From Arthrobacter sp. NicSoilB8 (GTDB lineage Bacteria; Actinomycetota; Actinomycetes; Actinomycetales; Micrococcaceae): a stretch of DNA of 64,000 nucleotides. The stretch is from contig NZ_AP024655.1 in assembly GCF_019977355.1 (NCBI RefSeq), positions 4,278,001 through 4,342,000 on the forward strand, given 5' to 3'. Both the position numbers and the translations under genes were made by a program. A model generated the notes under the pieces. The model saw nothing but the letters and a program-made list of their open reading frames with translations, did not search any database and was not told the origin of the DNA. How positions within the stretch are numbered: position 1 is the first letter of the stretch; each line of letters opens with the position of its first letter. Positions 16,346-24,440 of this stretch are shown one piece after another.

Positions 16346-17308
16346 ATGGCTGAAGCTACGTATTCTTTGATCCGCTTTCAGGAACCCGGTGACACCAAGG
16401 CCCGGGCAGGCATGCTGGTGGACGGTCGCGTCGTGCCGCTGAATGAGGAGATCAACTCCATCATTGAGCACTGGGACACCACGGAGTGCCAACTGGATGC
16501 CATCGCCGCTTCTGCCGCTGAGCGTACTGGCCTGGCAGCGACCGACGTGGAACTCCTTGCCCCGGTGGAGCCGGTCCAGGTCCTCCAGACCGGCGCCAAC
16601 TACCGCAAGCACGTGATCGACCTCGCCGCAGCGCACCGCGGCCAGGGCGAGGACGAGGAAGAAGTGCGCGCCAAGACGGCGGCCATGATGGACCAGCGGG
16701 CAGGGCAGGGCACGCCGTACTTCTTCATTGGACTCCCGACGGCGATCGCGTCCGCCACGGACGACCTCACCCTGCCTGCCTATTCCAACTCCCATGACTG
16801 GGAGCTGGAACTGGCGGCGGTGATCGGCAGGACGGCGTTCCGGGTCACGCCCGAGGAAGCCCTCGAGTACGTCTTCGGCTACACCATGGTCAACGACATC
16901 ACCACCCGTGAGTACGTTTTCCGTAAGGACATGCCTGCTATCGGCTCCGACTGGTACCGGGCCAAGAACGCCCCCGGCTTCCTGCCCACGGGACCGCTGC
17001 TGGTACCCGCCAAGTTCTTCGGCGACCCGCAGGATGTCCAGGTGACGCTGAAGCTCAACGGCCAGGCCATGCAGGACGAGTCCACCCAGGACATGATCTT
17101 CGGGGTGGCCAAGCTGGTCAGCGAGGCCTCCCAGATCATGCCGCTGCGCCCGGGCGACCTGGTCCTGACCGGAAGCCCCGCCGGCAACGGACAGCACTGG
17201 GGCCGGCTGCTCCAGGACGGCGACGTCATGGAAGGCACCATCACCGGGCTGGGCACCCAGCTGATCCGCTGTAGGGACGAAGTGCAAACTGAAGGCAGCC
17301 AGCCGTGA
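16346..17308 (+). CDS. Fumarylacetoacetate hydrolase family protein
   Basis: 320 residues, ATG seven bases after the dioxygenase stop. The FAH fold is visible: QTGANYRKHVID near residue 88, DWELELAAVIGRTAFRV with the metal-binding Glu-x-Glu, FGYTMVNDITTREYVFRKD, GPLLVPAKFF, and the closing LRPGDLVLTGSPAGNG. Family members hydrolyse or decarboxylate beta-diketo and oxo-acid products of ring cleavage. It should act after the dioxygenase on the opened ring. Its stop overlaps the next GTG by four bases. A second FAH-type gene lies in the same operon at 20673, so two different steps may use this chemistry. Confidence 0.9.
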   Translation: MAEATYSLIRFQEPGDTKARAGMLVDGRVVPLNEEINSIIEHWDTTECQLDAIAASAAERTGLAATDVELLAPVEPVQVLQTGANYRKHVIDLAAAHRGQGEDEEEVRAKTAAMMDQRAGQGTPYFFIGLPTAIASATDDLTLPAYSNSHDWELELAAVIGRTAFRVTPEEALEYVFGYTMVNDITTREYVFRKDMPAIGSDWYRAKNAPGFLPTGPLLVPAKFFGDPQDVQVTLKLNGQAMQDESTQDMIFGVAKLVSEASQIMPLRPGDLVLTGSPAGNGQHWGRLLQDGDVMEGTITGLGTQLIRCRDEVQTEGSQP

Positions 17309-18363
17309 CCACCCAGGAGACCGCCCCCATCAGCGGGACCGGCATCACCACCGGCACCGGGGAATCAGCCACTGATTCCCCGGTGATCCGGCGTGAGGAC
17401 CCGCTCGGCAGCATCCGCGCTATGGCCAAGACCCACAACAACTGGGGCCGCTGGGGCGTAGACGACGTCCTGGGGACCCTGAACTTCATCGACGCGGCCA
17501 AGCGCGTCGAAGCAGCAGCCCTGGTGAAGACGGGCGAGGCCTTCTCGCTGTCCCAGCCGTTCGACACCAACGGACCGCAGAAGGGCTGGCGCCGCCGCAC
17601 CAACCCCGTGCACACCATGACCGACACCGGTGTGGACGCCGAACGCGGCAACCAGGGATTCCCGCACGGCTTCGGCGGAGCAGACGACGTCATTGCCATG
17701 CCGTTGCAGTGCTCCACACAGTGGGACGGTCTGGGCCACATTTTCGACCAGGGCAAGGCTTGGAATGGCCGTGCTGCCGGGGACGTGGTCACCTCTGAAG
17801 GCGACCTGGTGACGGGAATCGAAACGGCCGCGGCGAAGATCGTGACCCGCGGCGTGTTGCTGGACGTTGGCCGCGCGCTCGGACCCGAGGTGGGACGGAG
17901 CGACGGCGAGCTGCCGGACGGCTTCGCCATCACCCCGGAGCACCTCCAGCGGACCATTGAACTGCAGGGGCCAAGTTCCAGAGTAGGCCGGGGCGACATC
18001 GTGGTGATCCGCACCGGCCAGCACACCCGGGTCCGCCGCGAGGGCTGGGGCGACTACGCCGGCGGCTCGGCCCCCGGGCTCTCCTTCAGCACCGCGCCGT
18101 GGCTGCACCGCAGCGAAATCGCCGGGATCGCCACCGACACCTGGGGCTTCGAGGTCCGTCCCAACGAGTTTGAGGGCGCTTTCCAGCCACTCCACCAGAT
18201 CGCCATTCCGAATCTCGGGCTGTTCCTGGGTGAAATGTGGGACCCGGACGGCCTGGCGGACGCGTGCGCGGCGGACGGCAGGTATGACTTCCTGCTCACC
18301 GCCGCCCCGCTTCCCATCACCGGCGCCGTGGGGTCACCCGTCAACCCGATCGCAGTCCGGTAA
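17305..18363 (+). CDS. Cyclase family protein (kynurenine formamidase-like fold)
   Basis: 352 residues; GTG start in a GTGA overlap with the upstream gene. The cyclase family metal motif appears in variant form as CSTQWDGLGHIF instead of HxGTHxDxPxH, a version seen in longer bacterial members that act as hydrolases of amides, lactones or esters. GDIVVIRTGQHTRV and the C-terminal PIHQIAIPNLG-like region (LHQIAIPNLGLFLGEMWDPDGLA) support the family. The first 30 residues are Thr/Gly-rich and probably disordered. Position between an FAH hydrolase and an FAD monooxygenase suggests ring or lactone opening. Confidence 0.87.
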   Translation: MTTQETAPISGTGITTGTGESATDSPVIRREDPLGSIRAMAKTHNNWGRWGVDDVLGTLNFIDAAKRVEAAALVKTGEAFSLSQPFDTNGPQKGWRRRTNPVHTMTDTGVDAERGNQGFPHGFGGADDVIAMPLQCSTQWDGLGHIFDQGKAWNGRAAGDVVTSEGDLVTGIETAAAKIVTRGVLLDVGRALGPEVGRSDGELPDGFAITPEHLQRTIELQGPSSRVGRGDIVVIRTGQHTRVRREGWGDYAGGSAPGLSFSTAPWLHRSEIAGIATDTWGFEVRPNEFEGAFQPLHQIAIPNLGLFLGEMWDPDGLADACAADGRYDFLLTAAPLPITGAVGSPVNPIAVR

Positions 18364-18405
18364 TCACAGTCCGGTAATCGGGTCCGGAAATCACAGTCCG
18401 GTAGC
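18353..18405. repeat. Tandem repeat of about 14 bases overlapping the cyclase stop
   Basis: CAGTCCGGTAATCA-like units begin at 18353, 18367, 18381 (13 bases, degenerate) and 18394 (partial). The first copy contains the cyclase stop codon (18361-18363). The repeat fills half of the only larger gap (102 bases) in this operon and may be slippage-derived. Confidence 0.7.
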
Positions 18406-18465
18406 TTTCAGTACAACAGCAACACAACCACCAGCAGTTACGCCGTCAATACAAAGGAGTCAGCG

Positions 18466-19590
18466 ATGGCAGCAGTACAGAACGTCGGAATCGTCGGGGC
18501 GGGAGCCGCGGGGCTGACCGCAGCCATCCTTCTGGCCGACGCCGGAATCCACGTGGAAGTCCTGGAGAAGGCGGAAGTCCCGCAGACTCTCGGATCCGGA
18601 ATCACGCTGCAGGGCAACGCTTTAAGGATCTTCCGCCAGCTCGGCGTCTGGGAGCAGATCGAGGCGAAAGGCTACGCGTTCAGCACCCTTGGCCTGCGCG
18701 CCCCGAACCCCGACGGCACCGTGATCGCGGTTCTCGAGGACATCCGGACCGGCGGCGAGGACCTTCCCGCCACGCTGGGAATGTACCGCCCAGACCTCAC
18801 CGCCATTCTCCGCGAGCGGGCTGAGCAGGCCGGTGCACGGATCAGCTACGGCAAGACCGTCATCGGAATAACGGACGACGGCGGCTCCGTCACCGTCAGC
18901 ACCGCCGACGGCGGCACCGCCCGTTACGACCTCCTGATTGGCGCCGACGGCCTGCACTCCGCTGTCCGCAAGGCCATCGGTATCGACGTCGAACCCCAGC
19001 CCACCGGCATGGGCATCTGGCGCGCGTTCGTGGAGCGGCCAGCGGAGGTGGTCCGCACCGACCTGACCTACGGCGGCCCCTGCTTCATCGCCGGCTACTG
19101 CCCCACCGGCCCGGACACCATCTACGCCTACCTCGTAGAGAAAGCCCAGGAGCGCAAGCACGAAGACGGCCCCCGCATCATGACCGAACTCGCGGCAGCC
19201 TACGGCGGCCCCTGGAACGAAATCCGCGTGAGCCTGGACCAGAGCGCCCGCATCAACTACACGTGGTTCACCACCCATCTGGTCGACGGGCCGTGGAACC
19301 GCGGCCGCAGTGTCATCATCGGCGACGCCGCCCACAGCTGCCCGCCCACGGTGGCCCAAGGGGCTGCCATGGCCCTGGAAGACGCCGCCGTGCTGGCCGA
19401 GCTGCTGATCAAGGCCGACGACCTCACGGAGACCCTGTGGAAGGAGTTCACCGACCGCCGCCTCGACCGGGCAAAGGCAGTGGTCAGCGCCTCCGTCCAG
19501 CTGGGCCAGTGGATGCTTGACGGTGTTCGGGACGCCGACGTGCCGGGCCTGATGCACTCGCTGTCCACCATGCTGAGGGAACCCGCATGA
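18466..19590 (+). CDS. FAD-dependent aromatic monooxygenase (salicylate/hydroxybenzoate hydroxylase-like)
   Basis: 374 residues, ATG preceded by AAAGGAG. The Rossmann motif GIVGAGAAGLTAA is at residues 8-20, the DG motif in LLIGADGLHSAVRKA near 160, and the GD motif with FAD/NAD contacts in VIIGDAAHSCPPTVAQGAAMALEDA near 290. This is a complete class A flavoprotein monooxygenase. It would hydroxylate an aromatic ring, giving a diol suitable for the extradiol dioxygenase encoded upstream. ATGA overlap links it with the next gene. Exact substrate cannot be derived from sequence alone. Confidence 0.9.
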   Translation: MAAVQNVGIVGAGAAGLTAAILLADAGIHVEVLEKAEVPQTLGSGITLQGNALRIFRQLGVWEQIEAKGYAFSTLGLRAPNPDGTVIAVLEDIRTGGEDLPATLGMYRPDLTAILRERAEQAGARISYGKTVIGITDDGGSVTVSTADGGTARYDLLIGADGLHSAVRKAIGIDVEPQPTGMGIWRAFVERPAEVVRTDLTYGGPCFIAGYCPTGPDTIYAYLVEKAQERKHEDGPRIMTELAAAYGGPWNEIRVSLDQSARINYTWFTTHLVDGPWNRGRSVIIGDAAHSCPPTVAQGAAMALEDAAVLAELLIKADDLTETLWKEFTDRRLDRAKAVVSASVQLGQWMLDGVRDADVPGLMHSLSTMLREPA

Positions 19591-20660
19591 GCACCCGCTC
19601 TGCTGAAACGCCCACCGTGGACGTCCACGCCCACATCCTGCTTCCGGCCCTGCAGCAATTGGTGGCCGAAGCCGATCCCGAGGGGTTCGGCGCCCAGCAG
19701 GCCCTGGAAGTGCGGCGCAACGGACCGGAGTCCATGGCCGCTTCGGGCCGGATGATCAAGGAGCGGTGGCCGCAGCTGACGGACCTGGACCGCCGGCTGG
19801 CGGACATGGACGCCCAAGGCGTTGACGCCCAGCTGGTCTCGCCGTCCCCGTCGCACTTCTACTACTTCGCCCAAGAAGAGCTGGCCCTGCAGGTGGCCAA
19901 GTCCGCCAACCGAGCGGTGCGCGAGTTCGTGGACCGCGCGCCGGAACGGCTCAACGGGCTCGGCCTGGTCCCGCTCCAGCACCCCGCCCTGATGGTGGAA
20001 GCCCTGGAACACGCCGTCCTGGAGTGCGGGCTGCTCGGCGTGGAAATCGGCTCGTTCGCCGCCACCCCCGGGGACCCGGACCGCAGCTCCGTTGAGCTTT
20101 CCGACCCCCGGCTGGAATCGTTCTGGACCCGTGCCGAGGAGCTCGGAGCCGTGGTGTTCCTGCACCCGTTCGGCTGCTCGCTGGATGAGCGGCTGGACCG
20201 TTTCTACCTCGCCAACACCGTTTCCCAGCCCGCAGAAAACGCGGTGGCCCTGTCCCACCTGATCTTCAGCGGCGTCCTGGACAGGCACCCGCGCCTCTTG
20301 GTCATCGCCGCGCACGGCGGCGGCTACCTCCCGACCACGCTGGGCCGCTCCGACCATGCCTGGCGGGTCCGGCCGGAGGCACACGCCTGCGCCCAGCCGC
20401 CGTCGTCGTACCTGAAGAAGCTGTACTTCGATTCGCTGGTCCACAGCGCTGCCGAACTGCGCGCCCTCGTGGCCGCCGCGGGCCCGGAACGGGTGCTGCT
20501 CGGTTCGGACTACCCGTTCGATATGGGCTCCGACCGCCCGGTGGCGGAAGTTCTCCAGGCACGGCTTCCCGCCGAAGATGAAGCCAGGGTGCTGGCCGGC
20601 AATGCTGCCGCCCTGGGCATCACGCCCGCCTCGATCCTTACTCCCCGCCGCACAGCCTAA
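19587..20660 (+). CDS. ACMSD/gamma-resorcylate decarboxylase-like amidohydrolase
   Basis: 357 residues; ATG overlaps the monooxygenase stop. VDVHAHIL supplies the first metal-binding His pair, VFLHPFGC and LLVIAAHGGGYLP provide further His ligands, and VLLGSDYPFDMG gives the conserved Asp. These are features of metal-dependent non-oxidative decarboxylases of the amidohydrolase superfamily, for example ACMSD. In this operon it could decarboxylate an aromatic acid or a ring-cleavage product. Length and motif order are normal. A 12-base gap separates it from the next FAH gene. Confidence 0.88.
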   Translation: MSTRSAETPTVDVHAHILLPALQQLVAEADPEGFGAQQALEVRRNGPESMAASGRMIKERWPQLTDLDRRLADMDAQGVDAQLVSPSPSHFYYFAQEELALQVAKSANRAVREFVDRAPERLNGLGLVPLQHPALMVEALEHAVLECGLLGVEIGSFAATPGDPDRSSVELSDPRLESFWTRAEELGAVVFLHPFGCSLDERLDRFYLANTVSQPAENAVALSHLIFSGVLDRHPRLLVIAAHGGGYLPTTLGRSDHAWRVRPEAHACAQPPSSYLKKLYFDSLVHSAAELRALVAAAGPERVLLGSDYPFDMGSDRPVAEVLQARLPAEDEARVLAGNAAALGITPASILTPRRTA

Positions 20661-20672
20661 GGAAGATTTTTC

Positions 20673-21671
20673 ATGGTCAAGATTGCACGCTGGAACCACG
20701 ACGGCGGGACGGAGTCCGGCTTCGTTGATGGCGGAACCTGCTACGCCCTGCCCGCAGGCCAGGGCGTCCAGGATCTTTTGGACGCCGGACTGGAAGAAAC
20801 GCTGCGTCGTGCCGGGCAGACCATCGGATCCGCCCCGGCCGTTCCGCTCGCCGAAGTGCGGCTGCTCGCCCCGCTGGTGCCCGCCACCATCCGGGACTTC
20901 GTGGCGTTCGAGGAGCACGTCGAAGGGGTACGGAAAAGCATCGACGGCGTGGCCGGCGTGGTGCCCGAATGGTACGAGGCGCCCACCTTCTACTTCACCA
21001 ACCCCCACACGGTGACCGGCACCGGTGAGCTGATCGGCATTCCGGCGGGCTGCGACGACCTGGACTTTGAAACGGAAGTCGCCGCCGTCGTCGGGCGCGT
21101 CCCCGGAAGCGACGGCAGGAACCTGACCGCGACGGAAGCGCACCGCCACATTTTCGGGTACACCGTGCTCAATGACTGGTCAGCACGGGACCTGCAGCGC
21201 CGGGAAATGAAAGTCGGCCTGGGACCCTGCAAGGGCAAGGACTTCGCCAACACACTGGGGCCCTGGATTGTCACCGCCGACGAGTTCGAGGACCTGCACG
21301 ACGCCGAAGGGTTCCTGCCGATCTCCATGTCGGTCGAGGTCAACGGCGAAGCCATCGGCCAGGACCTGCTCTCCAACATGGGCTGGCCCTTCGCCGAGCT
21401 CGTGGCCTACGCCTCGCAGGACTCCGTGGTGGGGCCCGGCGATGTGCTGGGCTCCGGCACCTGCGGCAGCGGTTGCCTCGCGGAGCTGTGGGGGCGGAAC
21501 GGCTCAAAGACTCCCCCGCCGCTGAAAACCGGCGACGTGGTCCGCATGAGCGTGGAAGGCATCGGCAGCATCGAGAACACGGTGGGTGAACGCCGCAACG
21601 CCGGGGCCCGCGTGAGTGCCCGGCAGCGCCCGCGCAACCGGGTTGCCTCCGCGGTTACCTCCGGGACGTAG
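20673..21671 (+). CDS. Fumarylacetoacetate hydrolase family protein (second copy in operon)
   Basis: 332 residues with AAGGAAG ribosome site. Features include IRDFVAFEEHVEG, LDFETEVAAVVGR (metal-binding Glu region), HIFGYTVLNDWSARDLQRREM, CKGKDFANTLGPW and the ending GPGDVLGSGTCGSGCLAEL. It is only distantly similar to the FAH protein at 16346, so it is not a recent duplicate. It probably hydrolyses a beta-keto intermediate later in the pathway. The SDR gene begins two bases after its stop, so coupling is tight. Confidence 0.9.
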   Translation: MVKIARWNHDGGTESGFVDGGTCYALPAGQGVQDLLDAGLEETLRRAGQTIGSAPAVPLAEVRLLAPLVPATIRDFVAFEEHVEGVRKSIDGVAGVVPEWYEAPTFYFTNPHTVTGTGELIGIPAGCDDLDFETEVAAVVGRVPGSDGRNLTATEAHRHIFGYTVLNDWSARDLQRREMKVGLGPCKGKDFANTLGPWIVTADEFEDLHDAEGFLPISMSVEVNGEAIGQDLLSNMGWPFAELVAYASQDSVVGPGDVLGSGTCGSGCLAELWGRNGSKTPPPLKTGDVVRMSVEGIGSIENTVGERRNAGARVSARQRPRNRVASAVTSGT

Positions 21672-21672
21672 G

Positions 21673-22449
21673 GTGGTCTCCCTTCAGCTCGATGGCCGGA
21701 CTGTGGTGGTCACCGGCGCGGGCCAGGGCCAGGGCGCTGCCGAGGCGCGCATGCTCGTGGAGGCCGGGGCCCGTGTCATCGCCACAGACCTCGCCGTGGA
21801 CATGCCGGCTGGGCTGGACCTCGTGTCACCGGCTTCGGCCGGCGCGTTGGTGTACCGGCAGCTGAACGTCAGCGATGCCTCCGGCTGGTCCGATCTCGCT
21901 CAATGGATCCAGTTCCAAGGGTGGCAGGTGGACGGGCTGGTCAACAATGCAGGCATCACCCAGCGGAGCCGGCTGCTGGAGGCCTCTGTGGCTGACCTTC
22001 AGCGCGTCTACGAGGTGAACGTTGCCGGAGCCCTGCTCGGTATCCAGGCCCTCGCACCGCTGATGGCCAGTGGCTCCGCGATCGTGAACGTGGGCTCCGT
22101 GGCGGGCCTGACCGCGCACTACCCGGTGGCCTACACCGCCAGCAAATGGGCGCTGCGGGGGCTCTCCCAGGTGGCGGCCATGGAACTCGGCCCGCGCGGG
22201 ATCCGCGTTAATACTGTCCACCCGGGCTTCATCGAAACGCCCATGACGGCAAGCGCCAAGCCCGAGTTCAGGCAGGCCACGCTGGCCGAGACTCCGCTGG
22301 GGCGCACGGGCAGCGTGGAAGAAGTGGCCGGCGTCGTGCTGTTCCTCCTCAGCCCGCTCTCTTCGTTTGTCACCGGTGCCGAGATCCCGGTGGACGGGGG
22401 CCAGTCAGGCCACGGCGGAGCAAAGTCTGTCTCCGACGCCATGCGCTGA
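21673..22449 (+). CDS. SDR family oxidoreductase
   Basis: 258 residues from GTG at 21673, placed right after the upstream stop. The NAD(P) motif is VVTGAGQGQGAAEA (variant TGxGxGxG), then DGLVNNAGITQ, catalytic Ser in IVNVGSVAGL, Tyr/Lys in AYTASKWALRG, and the family ending FVTGAEIPVDGGQSGHGG. It is a normal classical SDR. As last gene of the aromatic operon it may oxidise or reduce a hydroxylated intermediate. A very long perfect palindrome lies 18 bases downstream. Confidence 0.9.
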   Translation: MVSLQLDGRTVVVTGAGQGQGAAEARMLVEAGARVIATDLAVDMPAGLDLVSPASAGALVYRQLNVSDASGWSDLAQWIQFQGWQVDGLVNNAGITQRSRLLEASVADLQRVYEVNVAGALLGIQALAPLMASGSAIVNVGSVAGLTAHYPVAYTASKWALRGLSQVAAMELGPRGIRVNTVHPGFIETPMTASAKPEFRQATLAETPLGRTGSVEEVAGVVLFLLSPLSSFVTGAEIPVDGGQSGHGGAKSVSDAMR

Positions 22450-22467
22450 CTGGACCGCCTTCCGAAC

Positions 22468-22533
22468 CCCAACTAGCTCGCAGTTAAGGCCGTTATGAGC
22501 GCTCATAACGGCCTTAACTGCGAGCTAGTTGGG
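22468..22533. terminator. 66-base perfect palindrome between convergent genes
   Basis: The 33 bases from 22468 to 22500 are followed without any spacer by their exact reverse complement (22501-22533). The arm starts CCCAACTAGCTCGCAGTTAA and ends TTATGAGC. It lies 18 bases after one SDR stop and 14 bases before the stop of the convergent SDR gene, the place for a bidirectional terminator. Its length and perfection exceed what a terminator needs, so it may also be a dispersed repeat or protein-binding site. Confidence 0.8.
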
Positions 22534-22547
22534 ATAATGCACGCTCG

Positions 22548-23330
22548 CTAGCCCGGCAGCACCGCCGACCAGCCGCCGTCGACCATCAGGTTGGCGCCCG
22601 TCACGTACGACGCTTCCTCGGAAGCAAGGAACAGCGCACATTTGGCCACTTCCTCCGGCGAGCCAATCCGGCCCAGCGGGATGCTGCCGGCGATGGAACG
22701 CATGGGGTGGTCGGCGGACAGGAGGTTGCCCTCGGTGGCCGCGGTGCGGATCATTCCGGGGCTGACAGCATTGACGCGCAGTCCATGCGGGGCCCCCTCG
22801 GCCGCCAGCTGCCTGGTCATGGCCACCACGGCTCCCTTTGTGGCAGTGTGGGCCAGCCGGCCGTTGGTCATGGATCCGGTGACTCCTGCCGTGGATCCCA
22901 CCAGCACAATGGCGGCGTTCTGCGCCCGGATCAGTTGTGGCCAGAAGTATTTGACCGGCAGGAACACCACGTCCATCTCGTGTTCAACATTCCACTTCCA
23001 GTCGGCAAACGTGAGCTGCTCCACCGGGGCGAAGCGGGTGACTGCCGCGTTAGCGTACAGGATGTGGACCTGGCCATGGTTTGCGGCGACGTCCTGCGCC
23101 CATGCCGCCACGGCGGTCTCGTCCGTCAGGTCTACCCGGCTGCTGCTCATCCGGCCCCCGGCCGCGGTGACCTGGCGGACGGTGGCCGCGGCGCCGTCGT
23201 CGTCCATGTCGCAACCGACCACTAAAGCCCCTGCCTCCGCGAAGGCGAGCGCCGCCGCCCTGCCTTGTCCGCTGGACGTTCCGGTGATGACGGCGGTTTT
23301 GCCGGCCAGGCGCTGGCTGGAGACAGGCAT
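22548..23330 (-). CDS. SDR family protein with catalytic Tyr replaced by His
   Basis: 260 residues. The cofactor site is VITGTSSGQGRAAAL, with DMDDD after strand two, YANAAV in place of NNAG, and Ser at S146 (VLVGSTAGVTGS). The expected YxxxK is HTATK: H161 and K165, confirmed by codon CAC read from 22850 leftward. Family context is otherwise intact, including VNAVSPGMIRT and YVTGANLMVDGGW. Loss of the tyrosine usually abolishes or alters oxidoreductase activity. The gene points toward the aromatic operon and follows a LysR gene on the same strand, 72 bases downstream of its stop. Confidence 0.85.
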   Translation of the reverse strand: MPVSSQRLAGKTAVITGTSSGQGRAAALAFAEAGALVVGCDMDDDGAAATVRQVTAAGGRMSSSRVDLTDETAVAAWAQDVAANHGQVHILYANAAVTRFAPVEQLTFADWKWNVEHEMDVVFLPVKYFWPQLIRAQNAAIVLVGSTAGVTGSMTNGRLAHTATKGAVVAMTRQLAAEGAPHGLRVNAVSPGMIRTAATEGNLLSADHPMRSIAGSIPLGRIGSPEEVAKCALFLASEEASYVTGANLMVDGGWSAVLPG

Positions 23331-23402
23331 AGGGGTCCCTTCCGAAAGTACGTTTCTTCGACTCTCGCAGGGTTGGTCCGAACGGGGAATGGCGCCTTGG
23401 CT

Positions 23403-24371
23403 CTAGGTGGTATCCGCCGCACGAATAGTCACCGGGTGGGCGGCGACGGGGAAAAGTTCGTGCAGCCGTGAACAGGCCCGCTGGACCACGGAACGCAGCC
23501 AGACGCTGGCAGGGTCCTCGGTCTGGGACGGGTGCCAGTACATCGCTTCCACAAGGGACGCTTCAGTGTCTTCCGTGAACTCCAGCACCACGATATGCGC
23601 GCCGCGCTGGGCCCGTGCTGCCAGCATGCCCGGGACCAGCGCCACGAGGTCAGTTCCCTCCACCAAAAGTGGCAGGGACAGGAATCCGGCCACCACAGCC
23701 GCCACGCGGCGCTGGATGCCCCGCGACTCGAACAGTTTGTCCGCCGGCGTACTGATTCCCTCGCCGAAATAGCCGACGGCGTGGGGAACGGTGGCCAGGT
23801 CCTCCAGGGTGAGCCCGGGCTGCTGGAGCAGGGGATTTCCGGTGTCAGCCACAGCCACGAAGCTGTCCCGGAAGAGCTGCTTGCTCGCTCCCTGCATGTG
23901 GTATCCCGTGGGCCCGACGAGCAGGTCAATCTTGGAATAGTCAGCCATCTGGCCTTGGATTCCGGACTTGGCTGTGGGAACGAAGTCCACTGATACGCCG
24001 GGTGCGGCCTCGCGCAGGATCCCCCGCAGCGGACCCACAATCAGCGCCGCCGCATAATCCGAGGCTGCGATGATGAATTCCCGCTCGCTCGTGGCGGCGT
24101 CGAAGCCGGAGCGTACCCGCGTGGCCCGCTGGATGTGCAGCATTGCTTCATCAACCAGCGGGACCAGGGACTGCGCGAAGGGCGTGAGGTCATACGTCCG
24201 GCCGTTCCGCACCAGGAGTTCGTCGTCGAAATGGCGCCGGAGCCTGGCCATTGCGGCGCTGGTGGCCGGCTGGCTGAGCTGGAGCCGTTCAGCCGCCCTC
24301 GAAACGTTTCGCAGTTCCAGCAGGACCTGCAATTGGGGCAACAGGTTCAGGTCCAGGTTCTTCATACCCAT
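23403..24371 (-). CDS. LysR-family transcriptional regulator (NodD/LinR-like)
   Basis: 322 residues from ATG 24371 (ATG 24365 two codons later is an alternative). The N-terminal helix-turn-helix is clear: LDLNLLPQLQVLLELRNVSRA, then LSQPATSAAMARLRRHFDD and LVRNGRTYDLTPFA. The rest is a periplasmic-binding-type effector domain. It resembles the LysR protein at 45382 in the same window, which controls the other end of the island. Downstream of a GMC oxidoreductase and upstream of an SDR gene on the same strand, it probably regulates the MFS-GMC operon or the aromatic operon. Confidence 0.9.
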   Translation of the reverse strand: MGMKNLDLNLLPQLQVLLELRNVSRAAERLQLSQPATSAAMARLRRHFDDELLVRNGRTYDLTPFAQSLVPLVDEAMLHIQRATRVRSGFDAATSEREFIIAASDYAAALIVGPLRGILREAAPGVSVDFVPTAKSGIQGQMADYSKIDLLVGPTGYHMQGASKQLFRDSFVAVADTGNPLLQQPGLTLEDLATVPHAVGYFGEGISTPADKLFESRGIQRRVAAVVAGFLSLPLLVEGTDLVALVPGMLAARAQRGAHIVVLEFTEDTEASLVEAMYWHPSQTEDPASVWLRSVVQRACSRLHELFPVAAHPVTIRAADTT

Positions 24372-24440
24372 AGGTTATCCGGGCTCCGAGCCCGGCCGGA
24401 TTGGCGGCGGAGGGCACCTGACTTCGATGGAGCTGCCGGC

